A stretch of DNA of 64,000 nt from Micromonosporaceae bacterium KJ-029 (GTDB lineage: Bacteria > Actinomycetota > Actinomycetes > Mycobacteriales > Micromonosporaceae), in contig BIFP01000008.1 in assembly GCA_005402585.1 (NCBI GenBank), positions 620,001-684,000 on the forward strand, read 5' to 3'. Positions 8,072 to 16,496 of this stretch are shown one piece after another. Under the pieces are notes generated by a model. The model was given only the letters and a program-made list of their open reading frames with translations, searched no databases and had not been told where the DNA came from. A program made the translations under genes and the position numbers. Numbering within the stretch: the first letter of the stretch is position 1; every line of letters starts with the position of its first letter.

Positions 8072-10819
8072 ATGCGGGGTGCGCTCGTCGGCCGGGACGA
8101 GGTGTTCGACCATGCCTGGCGCTCGCTGAGCGAACCCGGGCCGGTGGTGCTGGAGGGTCCCGCCGGGATCGGCAAGACGGCGCTGCTGCGCGGGCTGATC
8201 GACGAGGCGACACGGGCCGGCTGGCGCGTCCTGGCCTGCGCGCCGACCGAGTGCGAGGCCGACCTGCCCTTCGCCGCCCTCGCCGACCTGCTGCGTCCGC
8301 TGACGGACCTGGTGGTGGACCTGCCGCGTCCGCAGCGCGTCGCGGCCGAGGTGGTGCTGCTCACGCGGGACAGTGACGAGACGGTGGACGAACGGGTGGT
8401 CGGCGCGGCCACCCGGTCACTGCTGGAGGCGGCGCTCGCCGCGGGCCGGCCGGTGCTGGTCGCCGTCGACGACACACCGTGGCTGGACCGCCCGAGCGAA
8501 CGCGCGCTGCGGTTCGCGCTGCGCCGGGTGGCCCCGGGGCTGGCCACTCTGGTCAGCTGCCGGAGCGCCAACGGGCCGGCCGTGCGGGCCGCGCCCCTCG
8601 GACTCGACGGCGGCTCCGGCCGGCTGACCCGGCTGACCCTGGCACCGCTCAACGTGGGGGCCCTGCACCACGTCCTACGGGAACGGATCGGGGGCACGTT
8701 GAGCCGCCCGTTGCTCGCCCGGATCGCCCGGGAGGCCGGCGGCAACCCGCTGGTCGCCATCGAGGTGGCCCGCGCGGTGCAGCGCCTGCCGCAGCCACCG
8801 GAGCCGGCGCAGGACCTGCCGGTCGCCTCGTCCATGCACCAGCTCCTCGGCGACGTGCTCGCCGGGCTGCCGGCCTGGTGCCGGGACGCCGTACGGCTGG
8901 CCGCCCTGCTCGGCGTCCCGCTGCTACGGGACCTGGCCGCAGCCGGCGTCGCCCCGCAGGCGTTCGACGCCGCGGAGGAGGCGGGGCTGCTGGTGGTGAC
9001 GCCGGTACGCGTCGAATTCGCCCATCCGGTGTACGCGGCGGCGGTCCGCGCCGCCATTCCGCCGGGTGTCCGGCGGGGCCTGCACCGCAGGCTGGCCGAA
9101 GTGGTGGCCGACCCGGACGAGCGGGTGCGGCACCTCGCCCTCTGCACCACCAGCGCGGATCCGGTGGTGGCCGACGCCCTAGCCGCGGCCGCCGCCCGAC
9201 AGTACGGGCGGGGTGCACCGGAGGCCGCGGCGAACCTCTACGAGGCCGCCGCCCGGCTCACCCCGGCCGACGACCGCGCCGACCACGGAGAGCGCCTGCT
9301 GGCTGCGGCTCGCTGCCGGTTCGACTGCGGCGACCATCCGGGTGCACGGGTCGCCGCCGAGGCGGTGGCCGCCGGTTTCCACGGCGATGTCCGCGCCGAG
9401 GCGCTGCTGCTGCGCGCCGTGGTCGCCTGGAGCGCGGACGAGCCGGGCGGCGTCGCGATCGAGGCCGCCCGGCGGGCGCTGGTGGCCGCCGTGCCGGCTT
9501 CCCCGCTGGCCGGCCGGATCCACGCCCACCTGGCCCTCTTCGTCGACCTGCCGGACCCGGCCCGCGCGCATGCGGAGGCAGCCATCGCCCTGCTCAGCGG
9601 CCCCGGTGGCGACCGCTCGCTGCTGGCCGCCGCGCTGCTGCACCTGTTCTTCAACGAGGTACGCGCCGGTGAACCGCCCCGCACCGAGTTGCTCGACCGC
9701 GCGCTCGTGATGGAGGGGATGGAGCCGTCCTGGCTCGCCGGCACGATCCCGGCGATCTGGTGGAAGGCGATCGACGATCCGGCCCGGGCCCGGGCACGCC
9801 TGGCGGGACTGCTGGAGCGGGCCGCGGCGCGGGGCGACGAACCTTCGCAGTACGAACTGCTCAAGCACCTCGGCGAGACCGAACTGCTCGCGGGGCGCTG
9901 GTCGGCGGCCGAGCGGCACATCGCGGCGGCCCGCGACCTCGGGGAGTTGCTGGGTACCGAGCTGACCGCGGAGACCTGGCTGGCCGGGCTGCTCGACGCC
10001 CTCCGGGGTCGGCTCGACGCGGCGGCACGGGTGGCCGAGGCGGGTCTACGGCTCGGCGAGGAGCTCGACGACGACTGGTGCCGGCGGATCCACCTCCAGC
10101 TGGACGCGTTCGTCGCGCTCTGCGCCGGACGGACAGCCGACGCGGCGGCCGGGTACGGCCGGCTCGCCGCGACAGTCGACCGAATGGGCCTGGCCGAGCC
10201 GCTGGCGCAGCGCTTCGAACCGGACTGGATAGAGGCGTGCGTGGCGGCCGGGGACCTGGCCACCGCCAGGGCAACCCTCGATCGGCTGGCGGAGCGTCAC
10301 CGGCGGATGCCCCGGCCCTGGACACTGCTCGGCCTGGCCCGCAGTCGGGCCCTGTTGGACAGTGCCGGCGGCCTCGACCCGTCGGCCGCCCTGGACGCCC
10401 TCGCCGCCGCGCGCGCCGCGGTGGCACCGGACGTCCTGCCGCTGGACCGCGCCAGATGCCTGCTGGTCGCCGGCGTCGTACAGCGGCGGTTGCGCCGCAA
10501 GCGCCCGGCCCGAGAGGCGCTACAGGTCGCGGCAGCCGAGTTCGACGCGATCGGCGCGGCGGCGTTCGCCGGTCGCGCCCGGGCCGAGGCGGCCCGGCTC
10601 GGCGGGCGCCCGCCGGCACCGTCGGACCTCACCGCGACGGAGGAACGGGTCGCCCGGCTCGCCGCGCAGGGGCGGACCAGCCGAGCCATCGCCGACGAAC
10701 TGTTCGTCAGCCCGAAGACGGTTGAGACGAACCTCTCCCGCGTCTACCGCAAGCTGGGCATCTCCCGACGGGCCGAACTCGGTGCCGCGTTGGCCCGGTC
10801 CGACGGTCGAAGGCCCTAG
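8072..10819 (+). CDS. Large ATP-binding LuxR-family transcriptional regulator (LAL type)
   Basis: A 915-residue regulator. It starts with an AAA/NACHT-like ATPase: Walker A GPAGIGKT at 29-36 and a Walker B-like LVAVDDTPWLD near 130. A long central part is built of alanine- and arginine-rich helical repeats of TPR type. The last 65 residues form a LuxR/GerE helix-turn-helix (LTATEERVARLAAQG..., SPKTVETNLSRVYRKLGI). LAL regulators respond to nucleotide or ligand and often control secondary metabolism or sugar use. Homology to the domain begins directly after the ATG at 8072, so the in-frame open region upstream was not included. No target is obvious; the next gene downstream is a lipoprotein. 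Confidence 0.88.
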   Translation: MRGALVGRDEVFDHAWRSLSEPGPVVLEGPAGIGKTALLRGLIDEATRAGWRVLACAPTECEADLPFAALADLLRPLTDLVVDLPRPQRVAAEVVLLTRDSDETVDERVVGAATRSLLEAALAAGRPVLVAVDDTPWLDRPSERALRFALRRVAPGLATLVSCRSANGPAVRAAPLGLDGGSGRLTRLTLAPLNVGALHHVLRERIGGTLSRPLLARIAREAGGNPLVAIEVARAVQRLPQPPEPAQDLPVASSMHQLLGDVLAGLPAWCRDAVRLAALLGVPLLRDLAAAGVAPQAFDAAEEAGLLVVTPVRVEFAHPVYAAAVRAAIPPGVRRGLHRRLAEVVADPDERVRHLALCTTSADPVVADALAAAAARQYGRGAPEAAANLYEAAARLTPADDRADHGERLLAAARCRFDCGDHPGARVAAEAVAAGFHGDVRAEALLLRAVVAWSADEPGGVAIEAARRALVAAVPASPLAGRIHAHLALFVDLPDPARAHAEAAIALLSGPGGDRSLLAAALLHLFFNEVRAGEPPRTELLDRALVMEGMEPSWLAGTIPAIWWKAIDDPARARARLAGLLERAAARGDEPSQYELLKHLGETELLAGRWSAAERHIAAARDLGELLGTELTAETWLAGLLDALRGRLDAAARVAEAGLRLGEELDDDWCRRIHLQLDAFVALCAGRTADAAAGYGRLAATVDRMGLAEPLAQRFEPDWIEACVAAGDLATARATLDRLAERHRRMPRPWTLLGLARSRALLDSAGGLDPSAALDALAAARAAVAPDVLPLDRARCLLVAGVVQRRLRRKRPAREALQVAAAEFDAIGAAAFAGRARAEAARLGGRPPAPSDLTATEERVARLAAQGRTSRAIADELFVSPKTVETNLSRVYRKLGISRRAELGAALARSDGRRP

Positions 10820-10951
10820 GGAAATACCGGATTCCTTCGTGGGTGGCCGGCGGTAGCGTCGACACGGCACCTGCCAGCCGTTGACGGAACGCTGCCCTGC
10901 GCCGGCTGCTCGACGCCCTGCACTGATGACGCCCGCATGAAGGAGACCATC

Positions 10952-11488
10952 GTGAGGTACCTGACCTCCGCCGCCCGGCTCACGGTGACGGCCATCGTCC
11001 TCACCGCCCTCGTCGCCTGCGGCGCTGAGGAGCCGACGGGGGCGCCGATGCCGCAGGTCGACGGGCTGGAGACGGTCCAGCCGTCCGAGGCGGTCGACCC
11101 GACCGAGCCGCCAGCCGACGCGCCGAAGGTCGACGCGTGCGCGCTGGTGACCAAGCAGGAGGCCGAGAAGCTGGCCGGCACGCCGTTGGATGACGCGGTG
11201 CCCGGCGGGGAGAGTTGTACCTACACCGGGCCGGTTTCCGGACCGACGGCCCAGGTGGAGATCTACGTCGGCGACGGGGCGAAGAAGATCCTCGACATCG
11301 ACCGCGATCTCGATCACGAGTTCGAGACCCTGTCCGGGATCGGGGAGGAGGCGTACCTCGAGGACGGCGCGGTCTTCGTCAACGCCGCCGGAGTCTGGGT
11401 GGCCATCCGGTTGGTCCGGCTGGAGGATCCGGCCCTGTACCGCAAGCCGCTGACCGAGCTGGCCCGGACGGTCGCCGGGCGGCTCTGA
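10952..11488 (+). CDS. DUF3558-like secreted lipoprotein
   Basis: A small exported lipoprotein of 178 residues. A hydrophobic signal (LTVTAIVLTALVAC) ends in a lipobox cysteine. After a Pro/Glu-rich spacer comes the DUF3558-type pattern DACALVTKQEAEKLAGTPL...GESCTYTGP, with two cysteines that probably form a disulfide. The GTG at 10952 is preferred over an ATG at 10937 because AAGGAG (10940-10945) lies six bases ahead of it. Function is unknown; actinomycetes carry many such lipoproteins. A strong hairpin terminator follows 29 bp after the stop, so it is probably monocistronic or the end of the LuxR-type unit. Confidence 0.8.
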   Translation: MRYLTSAARLTVTAIVLTALVACGAEEPTGAPMPQVDGLETVQPSEAVDPTEPPADAPKVDACALVTKQEAEKLAGTPLDDAVPGGESCTYTGPVSGPTAQVEIYVGDGAKKILDIDRDLDHEFETLSGIGEEAYLEDGAVFVNAAGVWVAIRLVRLEDPALYRKPLTELARTVAGRL

Positions 11489-11517
11489 CTCCGCCGGAAG
11501 CACCCGGTCGGTTCGAG

Positions 11518-11557
11518 AGTTCGGGTACGGATCTGATCCGTACCCGAACTCCTTTTT
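11518..11557 (+). terminator. Strong rho-independent terminator after the DUF3558-like gene
   Basis: AGTTCGGGTACGGATC (11518-11533) and its exact complement GATCCGTACCCGAACT (11535-11550) can form a stem of about 15 bp with a tiny loop. It is followed by CCTTTTT (11551-11557). A true T-run terminator is uncommon in this GC-rich sequence. It insulates the cellulase promoter from upstream reading. Confidence 0.9.
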
Positions 11558-11665
11558 GTGCGCCCGGGCCACGCCCGCCTCGTCGCGGCACACCGGGCGC
11601 CCCGCCCTCGCACACCGGCGCCCGGACTGACCTGCGAGGCAGCGACTCGCATCGCAAACAGTCGA

Positions 11666-11695
11666 TTGACAAAGTTGATGATCCCAACTTATTGT
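11666..11695 (+). promoter_or_regulatory. Candidate promoter and operator of the cellulase gene
   Basis: TTGACA (11666-11671) and TATTGT (11690-11695) are spaced by 18 bp, a good vegetative-type promoter. The block is strikingly AT-rich for this DNA. Between the two hexamers lies an inverted repeat, AAGTTG (11672-11677) and CAACTT (11685-11690), separated by 7 bases, well placed for a repressor. It is not the TGGGAGCGCTCCCA box of CebR. The cellulase start codon follows 80 bp downstream. Confidence 0.65.
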
Positions 11696-11774
11696 GCGAG
11701 CCGGCCGGACGTTTCCGGTGGTCCCGGCGGCACCCGGCCAGCCACCCGTCGACACCATCACCTCGAGGAGCGTC

Positions 11775-13889
11775 ATGGCCGGACTGAGCGGGACACTACG
11801 AAGGACACGATGGCGGTTCGGTCTGGTCGCCAGCGGCATCGCCGCACTGCTGGCCGGCGTCGGCCTGATCAACGCGGGCGCCGCGCACGCGGCGGCGGGC
11901 TGCCGGGTGGTGTACTCGGCCCCCAACCAGTGGCCGGGCGGCTTCAGCGCGAACGTGGACCTGACCAACCTCGGCGACCCACTCAACGGCTGGCGGCTGA
12001 CCTGGACGTTCCCCTCGGGACCGCAGGTGACCCAGGCATGGAACGCCACCGTCACCTCGTCCGGCAACAACGTCACCGCCACCAACGTCAGCTACAACGC
12101 CGCGCTCGGCACCAACCAGACGGTGTCGTTCGGCTTCAACGGGTCGTGGTCGGGCAGCAACACCGCCCCGACCTCGTTCTCGCTCAACGGGGTCGCCTGC
12201 ACCGGCAGCGTGGGCGGCACCACGCCGCCGCCGACCACCCCACCGCCGACCACGCCGCCGCCGACCACGCCGCCGCCGACCACGCCGCCGCCGGCCGGTG
12301 ACCCGATGGCCTACGCGGCCGCGATGCAGCCCGGCTGGAACCTCGGCAACACCTTCGACGCCGTCGGTGCCGACGAGACGGCCTGGGGCAACCCGCGGGT
12401 CACCGCGGCCCAGTTGGACGCCATCCGGGCGCAGGGCTTCAACAGCATCCGGATCCCGGTCACCTGGAGCAACCACCACGGGCCGGCACCGTCGTACACC
12501 ATCGACTCGGCCTGGCTGAACCGGATCAAGGAAGTCGTCGGCTGGGCGCTGGACGACGGCTTCTACGTGATGATCAACCTTCACCACGACTCGTGGCAGT
12601 GGATCCACGAGATGCCGACGAACCGCACCACCGTCCTCAACCGCTACAACGCGCTCTGGACCCAGATCGCCGCGGCATTCCGGGACTCCTCGCCGCGGCT
12701 GCACTTCGAGAGCGTCAATGAACCGCAGTTCGCCAACAGCTCCGGGGATGCCCAGAACGCACAGCTGCTCAACGAACTGAACACCTCCTTCCACCGGATC
12801 GTGCGCGCCTCCGGCGGCAACAACGCCACCCGGATGCTGGTCCTGCCGACCCTGCACACCTCGGCCGACCAGCCCCGCGTCAGCGAACTGGCCACCACCA
12901 TCAGCCAGCTGGGCGATCGCAACCTGATCGCCACCGTGCACTTCTACGGTTACTGGCCGTTCAGCGTCAACGTCGCCGGCGGCACCCGCTTCGACGCGGT
13001 CACCCAGCAGGACCTGACCGACGCGTTCGACCGGGTGTCCAACGCGTTCGTCGCCCGGGGCATCCCGGTCGTGATCGGCGAGTACGGACTGCTCGGCTTC
13101 GACCGGCACACCGGCACCATCCAGCAGGGCGAGAAGCTGAAGTTCTTCGAGTTCCTCGGCTACTACGCCCGCACCAAGCGGATCACCACCCAGTGGTGGG
13201 ACAACGGCCAGCACTTCAACCGGACCACCTTCCAGTGGAAGGACGCGGAACTGTTCGCCCAGATCAAGTCGAGCTGGACGACCCGCTCCGGTACCGCCTC
13301 CGCCGATCAGGTGTACGTGCCGCGTACCGGATCGATCACCGCCAAGTCGCTCACCCTGAACCTGAACGGCACCACGTTCCAAGGTCTGCGCCAGGGCAAC
13401 ACCAACCTGACGCAGGGCACCGACTACACCGTCTCCGGCAACCAGCTCACCCTCACCGCGAGTGCGCTGACCCGGCTGGTCGGCAACCGGGCGTACGGCG
13501 TCAACGCCACCCTCCAGGCGCGGTTCTCCGCCGGCGTGCCGTGGCGCATCGACGTGATCACCTACGACAGCCCGGTGCTGTCGAACGCCACCGGATCGAC
13601 CAGTTCCTTCGCCGTCCCGACCCAGTTCCGGGGCGACCAGCTCGCCACGATGGAGGCGAAGTACGCCGACGGCAGTAACGCCGGCCCGCACAACTGGACG
13701 TCGTTCAAGGAGTTCGACGTGACGTTCCGGCCGAACTACGACAGCGGCACGATCACCCTGACCCCGGAGTTCTTCGCCGAGGTGAACACCGGCGCCCCGG
13801 TCACCCTCACCTTCCACTTCTGGAGCGGTGCCCGGGTGACCTACCGGGTCACGAAGTCCGGCAGCAGCGTCACCGGCGTCACCGGCTGA
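11775..13889 (+). CDS. Secreted GH5 endoglucanase (CBM2 - linker - GH5 - CBM_X2)
   Basis: A 704-residue extracellular cellulase. Order: signal peptide (about 1-40, ending AHAA), family 2 cellulose-binding module with paired cysteines C43 and C142, PPPTT linker (149-173), GH5 catalytic domain (about 178-503), then an X2-type module (about 505-600) and a further beta domain to the end. In the GH5 domain E316 of VNEP is the expected acid/base and E436 of GEYG the nucleophile; GWNLGNTFDA opens the barrel as in bacterial endoglucanases. The ATG at 11775 follows GAGGAG (11765-11770). It hydrolyses beta-1,4-glucan outside the cell and has its own promoter and terminators. Confidence 0.95.
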   Translation: MAGLSGTLRRTRWRFGLVASGIAALLAGVGLINAGAAHAAAGCRVVYSAPNQWPGGFSANVDLTNLGDPLNGWRLTWTFPSGPQVTQAWNATVTSSGNNVTATNVSYNAALGTNQTVSFGFNGSWSGSNTAPTSFSLNGVACTGSVGGTTPPPTTPPPTTPPPTTPPPTTPPPAGDPMAYAAAMQPGWNLGNTFDAVGADETAWGNPRVTAAQLDAIRAQGFNSIRIPVTWSNHHGPAPSYTIDSAWLNRIKEVVGWALDDGFYVMINLHHDSWQWIHEMPTNRTTVLNRYNALWTQIAAAFRDSSPRLHFESVNEPQFANSSGDAQNAQLLNELNTSFHRIVRASGGNNATRMLVLPTLHTSADQPRVSELATTISQLGDRNLIATVHFYGYWPFSVNVAGGTRFDAVTQQDLTDAFDRVSNAFVARGIPVVIGEYGLLGFDRHTGTIQQGEKLKFFEFLGYYARTKRITTQWWDNGQHFNRTTFQWKDAELFAQIKSSWTTRSGTASADQVYVPRTGSITAKSLTLNLNGTTFQGLRQGNTNLTQGTDYTVSGNQLTLTASALTRLVGNRAYGVNATLQARFSAGVPWRIDVITYDSPVLSNATGSTSSFAVPTQFRGDQLATMEAKYADGSNAGPHNWTSFKEFDVTFRPNYDSGTITLTPEFFAEVNTGAPVTLTFHFWSGARVTYRVTKSGSSVTGVTG
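12221..12295 (+). repeat. 15-bp tandem repeat encoding the PPPTT linker
   Basis: About five copies of a 15-bp unit (ACCACGCCGCCGCCG) encode the Pro/Thr linker between the CBM2 and GH5 domains. The copies are nearly identical, so their number may vary between strains by slippage; the repeat keeps the reading frame. Confidence 0.85.
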
Positions 13890-13897
13890 CCCGTCCC

Positions 13898-13931
13898 GCG
13901 CCACCGGCCGCCCCCGGGTGGCCGGTGGCGC
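13898..13931 (+). terminator. GC-rich hairpin after the cellulase gene
   Basis: GCGCCACCGGCC (13898-13909) pairs exactly with GGCCGGTGGCGC (13920-13931) around a 10-base loop, starting 9 bp after the cellulase stop. There is no T run, so it is of the stem-only kind common in actinomycetes. It ends 20 bp before the YccF gene and could also act on that gene's leader. Confidence 0.6.
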
Positions 13932-13951
13932 CCGGCAGTCATGATGGATTC

Positions 13952-14332
13952 ATGATCCGATTCGTGCTGAACGTGCTGTGGCTCATCTTCGGCGGTGGGC
14001 TCGTGCTGGCGATCGGCTACGGCATCGCCGCCCTGATCTGCTTCGTGCTCGTCGTCACCATCCCGTTCGGGATCGCGTCGTTGCGGCTGGCGTCGTACTC
14101 GCTGTGGCCCTTCGGCCGCACCCTGGTGCCCAAGCCCGGCGTCGGCGTGGCCTCCGGCATCGCCAACGTCATCTGGGTGATCCTGGCCGGCTGGTGGCTC
14201 GCCCTGTCCCACATCGTGGCCGGTGTCAGCCTCTGCCTCACCATCATCGGGATCCCGTTCGGCGTGGCCAACTTCAAGCTCGTCCCGGCCGCGATCTGGC
14301 CCCTGGGCCAGGAGGTCGTACCCGCGCCATAA
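13952..14332 (+). CDS. YccF-domain inner-membrane protein
   Basis: A 126-residue membrane protein of the YccF (DUF307) family, whose function is not established. The duplicated family motif is clear: VVTIPFGIASLRLASYSLWPFGR in the first half and LTIIGIPFGVANFKLVPAAIWPLGQ in the second, each between hydrophobic segments, giving about three to four membrane helices. The ATG at 13952 (MIRFVLNVLW) is the usual family start. It lies just behind the cellulase terminator and convergent to a short-chain dehydrogenase, without a clear functional partner. Confidence 0.85.
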   Translation: MIRFVLNVLWLIFGGGLVLAIGYGIAALICFVLVVTIPFGIASLRLASYSLWPFGRTLVPKPGVGVASGIANVIWVILAGWWLALSHIVAGVSLCLTIIGIPFGVANFKLVPAAIWPLGQEVVPAP

Positions 14333-14359
14333 CCTGCGGTCAGCCGGCTCCCCCGCCGG

Positions 14360-15055
14360 TCACCACCGGCCGTCCCCGCGCAGCACCTGCTCACCGGAGG
14401 CGTACAGGTCGTCGGCGTTCAACCGGAGCAGCCGGACGACCTCCGCGGCCACCTGCTCCGGCTGCGCGTAGACGTCGTCGAGGAACTCGGCGCCGGCGCG
14501 CTCCTGCAGGCGCGTCGGCATCGGCCCGGGGTGCAGCTGCATCACCTTGACCCGGTTGCTGTGCTGGGCCTCGGCCACCGACTCGACCAGGCTGGCGCCG
14601 TAGCTCTTGGTGGCCCGGTAGACCGGGATACCCGGCCGCGCCCTGGTCACCGCCAATGCCCCGACGTAGACCACGTTGCCGTGGCCCTGCCGGGTCAGGT
14701 GGTGCAGCGCCTCCTTGAGCACGTACGTCGTGCCGAGCACGTTGACCTCCACGGCCCGTCGGATCCGTTCCGGGTCCAGGTCGAGCAGGTCACCGCCGGC
14801 CCACACCGAGGCGCAGTCCGCCACCCCGCCGATCACCCCGTACCGCTCGACCACCCCCTCGAACAACTCCCGCACCTGCTCGTACGAGGCGATGTCGCAG
14901 GCCGCCCCGGGGCAGTCCAGTTCGTCGGCCACCGCCGCGACCTCCCACGGCTCGTCACCGACGACCACCACCCGGTGTCTGCCGATCAACAGGCGCGCGA
15001 CGGCCAGCCCGAGCCCGCTCGTCCCGCCCACCACCACGAAGGTTCCGCCAGCCAT
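14360..15055 (-). CDS. Short-chain dehydrogenase/reductase
   Basis: A cytoplasmic NAD(P)-dependent oxidoreductase of about 231 residues with the classical SDR layout. The Rossmann glycine motif GGTSGLG is near the N-terminus and VNVLGTTYVLKEAL marks the dimer helix. The catalytic YRATK provides Tyr and Lys, but the position usually held by the catalytic Ser reads VYVGALAV, so Ser may be replaced by Gly or Ala and activity is uncertain. The ATG at 15055 is used; a GTG at 15064 is also possible. It is single, convergent with yccF, and its substrate cannot be predicted. Confidence 0.82.
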   Translation of the reverse strand: MAGGTFVVVGGTSGLGLAVARLLIGRHRVVVVGDEPWEVAAVADELDCPGAACDIASYEQVRELFEGVVERYGVIGGVADCASVWAGGDLLDLDPERIRRAVEVNVLGTTYVLKEALHHLTRQGHGNVVYVGALAVTRARPGIPVYRATKSYGASLVESVAEAQHSNRVKVMQLHPGPMPTRLQERAGAEFLDDVYAQPEQVAAEVVRLLRLNADDLYASGEQVLRGDGRW

Positions 15056-15286
15056 GACCCTCACCGCCTCACCGGAGCGGGCGCTGCCTTCCCACTCCCA
15101 CGACCCTCACACCATTCGGCCCGAGCCACTCGGCGTTTTGCGCGGCCCCACCGTGGCCGACGTCATCGCCCACCCGATCGGGTGACCGCGCCACCGGCAA
15201 GCGCCTGGTGCCGCCGCCCCGCATGGATGCGGCGGCGACGGGAAACACGTCACGGAGGTCGGCCGTTCGTGAAGTGGGGAGGCGAC

Positions 15287-15577
15287 ATGCCGTTCATCCA
15301 GGTGGTCGAGTACGAGACAGACCGTCCCGACGAGGTGCGGAAGCTGGGCGAGCAGTGGATGCGGGAGATCCCTGCCGATGGCCCCACCCGGGCCACCCTT
15401 GCCGAAGATCGTGACAAGCCCGGGCACTTCGTGATGGTTGCCGAGTTCCCCAGCTACGAACAGGCCATGGCGCACAGCAAACTGCCGCAGACCTCGAAGT
15501 ACGCCGAGAAGATGCAGAAGCTCGCCAGGGGCAAACCGCGATTCGTGAATCTTGAGGCGACACAGCAGCAGATGTGA
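15287..15577 (+). CDS. Small protein with probable dimeric alpha/beta-barrel fold
   Basis: A 96-residue cytoplasmic protein. It begins with a beta strand (MPFIQVVEYETD), and GHFVMVAEFPSYEQAMAHSKLP resembles the central strand and helix of ABM/EthD-type dimeric alpha/beta barrels. No catalytic residue can be assigned. A strong ribosome site, GGGGAGG (15276-15282), stands five bases before the ATG. The gene ends 85 bp ahead of the polysaccharide deacetylase gene on the same strand, so they may be cotranscribed. Function unknown. Confidence 0.72.
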   Translation: MPFIQVVEYETDRPDEVRKLGEQWMREIPADGPTRATLAEDRDKPGHFVMVAEFPSYEQAMAHSKLPQTSKYAEKMQKLARGKPRFVNLEATQQQM

Positions 15578-15662
15578 GGAGCGGGACCCGCCAGCCGGGG
15601 ATCGCCATTCGCGCGGACCCGGCCCTACGGCCCTGACGGGACTGACATCCGCCGGGGCGGGT

Positions 15663-16478
15663 ATGCGCGCCCGCGTGACAGAGTGCGGGGCGAAGCGCAG
15701 CCGGCGGCGGGACCTGCTCCGTGGCGGCGCCCTGGTCACGTTCGGGGCCGGGCTCGGGGTGGTCGGTTTCGCCGAGGCGGCGGACGTGGTCGACCGGAAG
15801 CTGCCGCTACGCGGTGGTGCGGCGAGCGCGGTGCCGGATCGGCCCGACCTGCTGGGCGGTGGCCGGCTGGAGCTGAACTGGTGCGTGCGGACCGAGCGCA
15901 AGCTCGTCGCGCTCACCTTCGACGACGGGCCGGGGCCCGACTGGACCCCGATGGTCCTCGACACCCTGCACCAGCACGACGTGCGCGCCACCTTCTTCAT
16001 GGTCGGTGAGCGGGCCCGCCGGCACGGGGATCTGGTCCGCGGCCGGCTCGCCGGGCACGAGGTGGGCAGCCACAGCTGGGCGCACCACGACCTGGCCCGG
16101 CTCTCGTACGAGGAGGCGTACGACGACCTGGCGCGAACCCACCAGGAGTTGGTCGCGGTGACCGGGCAGGAGCCCCGACTGCTGCGCCCCCCGTACGGCC
16201 ACCTGGCCGGGAGCACCGCGGCGGCGGCCGTCCGGATGGGTTACCAGATGGTGCTCTGGTCGCAGCAGATGCGGGAGGCGGAGTTCCCCGGCGACCCGGC
16301 CGGGCAGGCCCGGCAGATCATCGCCGACATGCAACCCGGCACGATCCTCCTCGCCCACGACGTGGGTAACGACCAGCGCCTGGTCTCCATCCGCGGCTTG
16401 CCCGAGATCATCGACCAGCTGCGGGCGCGCGGGTACGAGTTCGTCACGGTGTCGCAGCTGCTGGCGGTCCGGCACTGA
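15663..16478 (+). CDS. Exported polysaccharide deacetylase (NodB homology, CE4)
   Basis: A 271-residue metal-dependent deacetylase. The CE4 motifs are intact: TFDDG (85-89) supplies the base and a metal ligand, HSWAHHD (137-143) the two metal histidines, RPPYG (175-179) the third motif, and ILLAHD the late His motif. The N-terminus RSRRRDLLRGGALVTFGAG is a twin-arginine-like signal or anchor, so it acts outside the membrane, on peptidoglycan or another N-acetylated glycan. The ATG at 15663 was chosen because the signal follows at the right distance; the longer frame from 15552 has no ribosome site. Confidence 0.9.
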   Translation: MRARVTECGAKRSRRRDLLRGGALVTFGAGLGVVGFAEAADVVDRKLPLRGGAASAVPDRPDLLGGGRLELNWCVRTERKLVALTFDDGPGPDWTPMVLDTLHQHDVRATFFMVGERARRHGDLVRGRLAGHEVGSHSWAHHDLARLSYEEAYDDLARTHQELVAVTGQEPRLLRPPYGHLAGSTAAAAVRMGYQMVLWSQQMREAEFPGDPAGQARQIIADMQPGTILLAHDVGNDQRLVSIRGLPEIIDQLRARGYEFVTVSQLLAVRH

Positions 16479-16496
16479 CCGTTGGTGGACCCCGCA

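Noticed and set aside
12221-12295. Microsatellite or regulatory repeat
   Set aside because: It is in frame and encodes the PPPTT linker of the cellulase, so it is explained by the protein.
11796-13904. 702-codon frame antisense to the cellulase
   Set aside because: It mirrors the GH5/CBM gene and shows no domain; long antisense frames are expected at this GC content.
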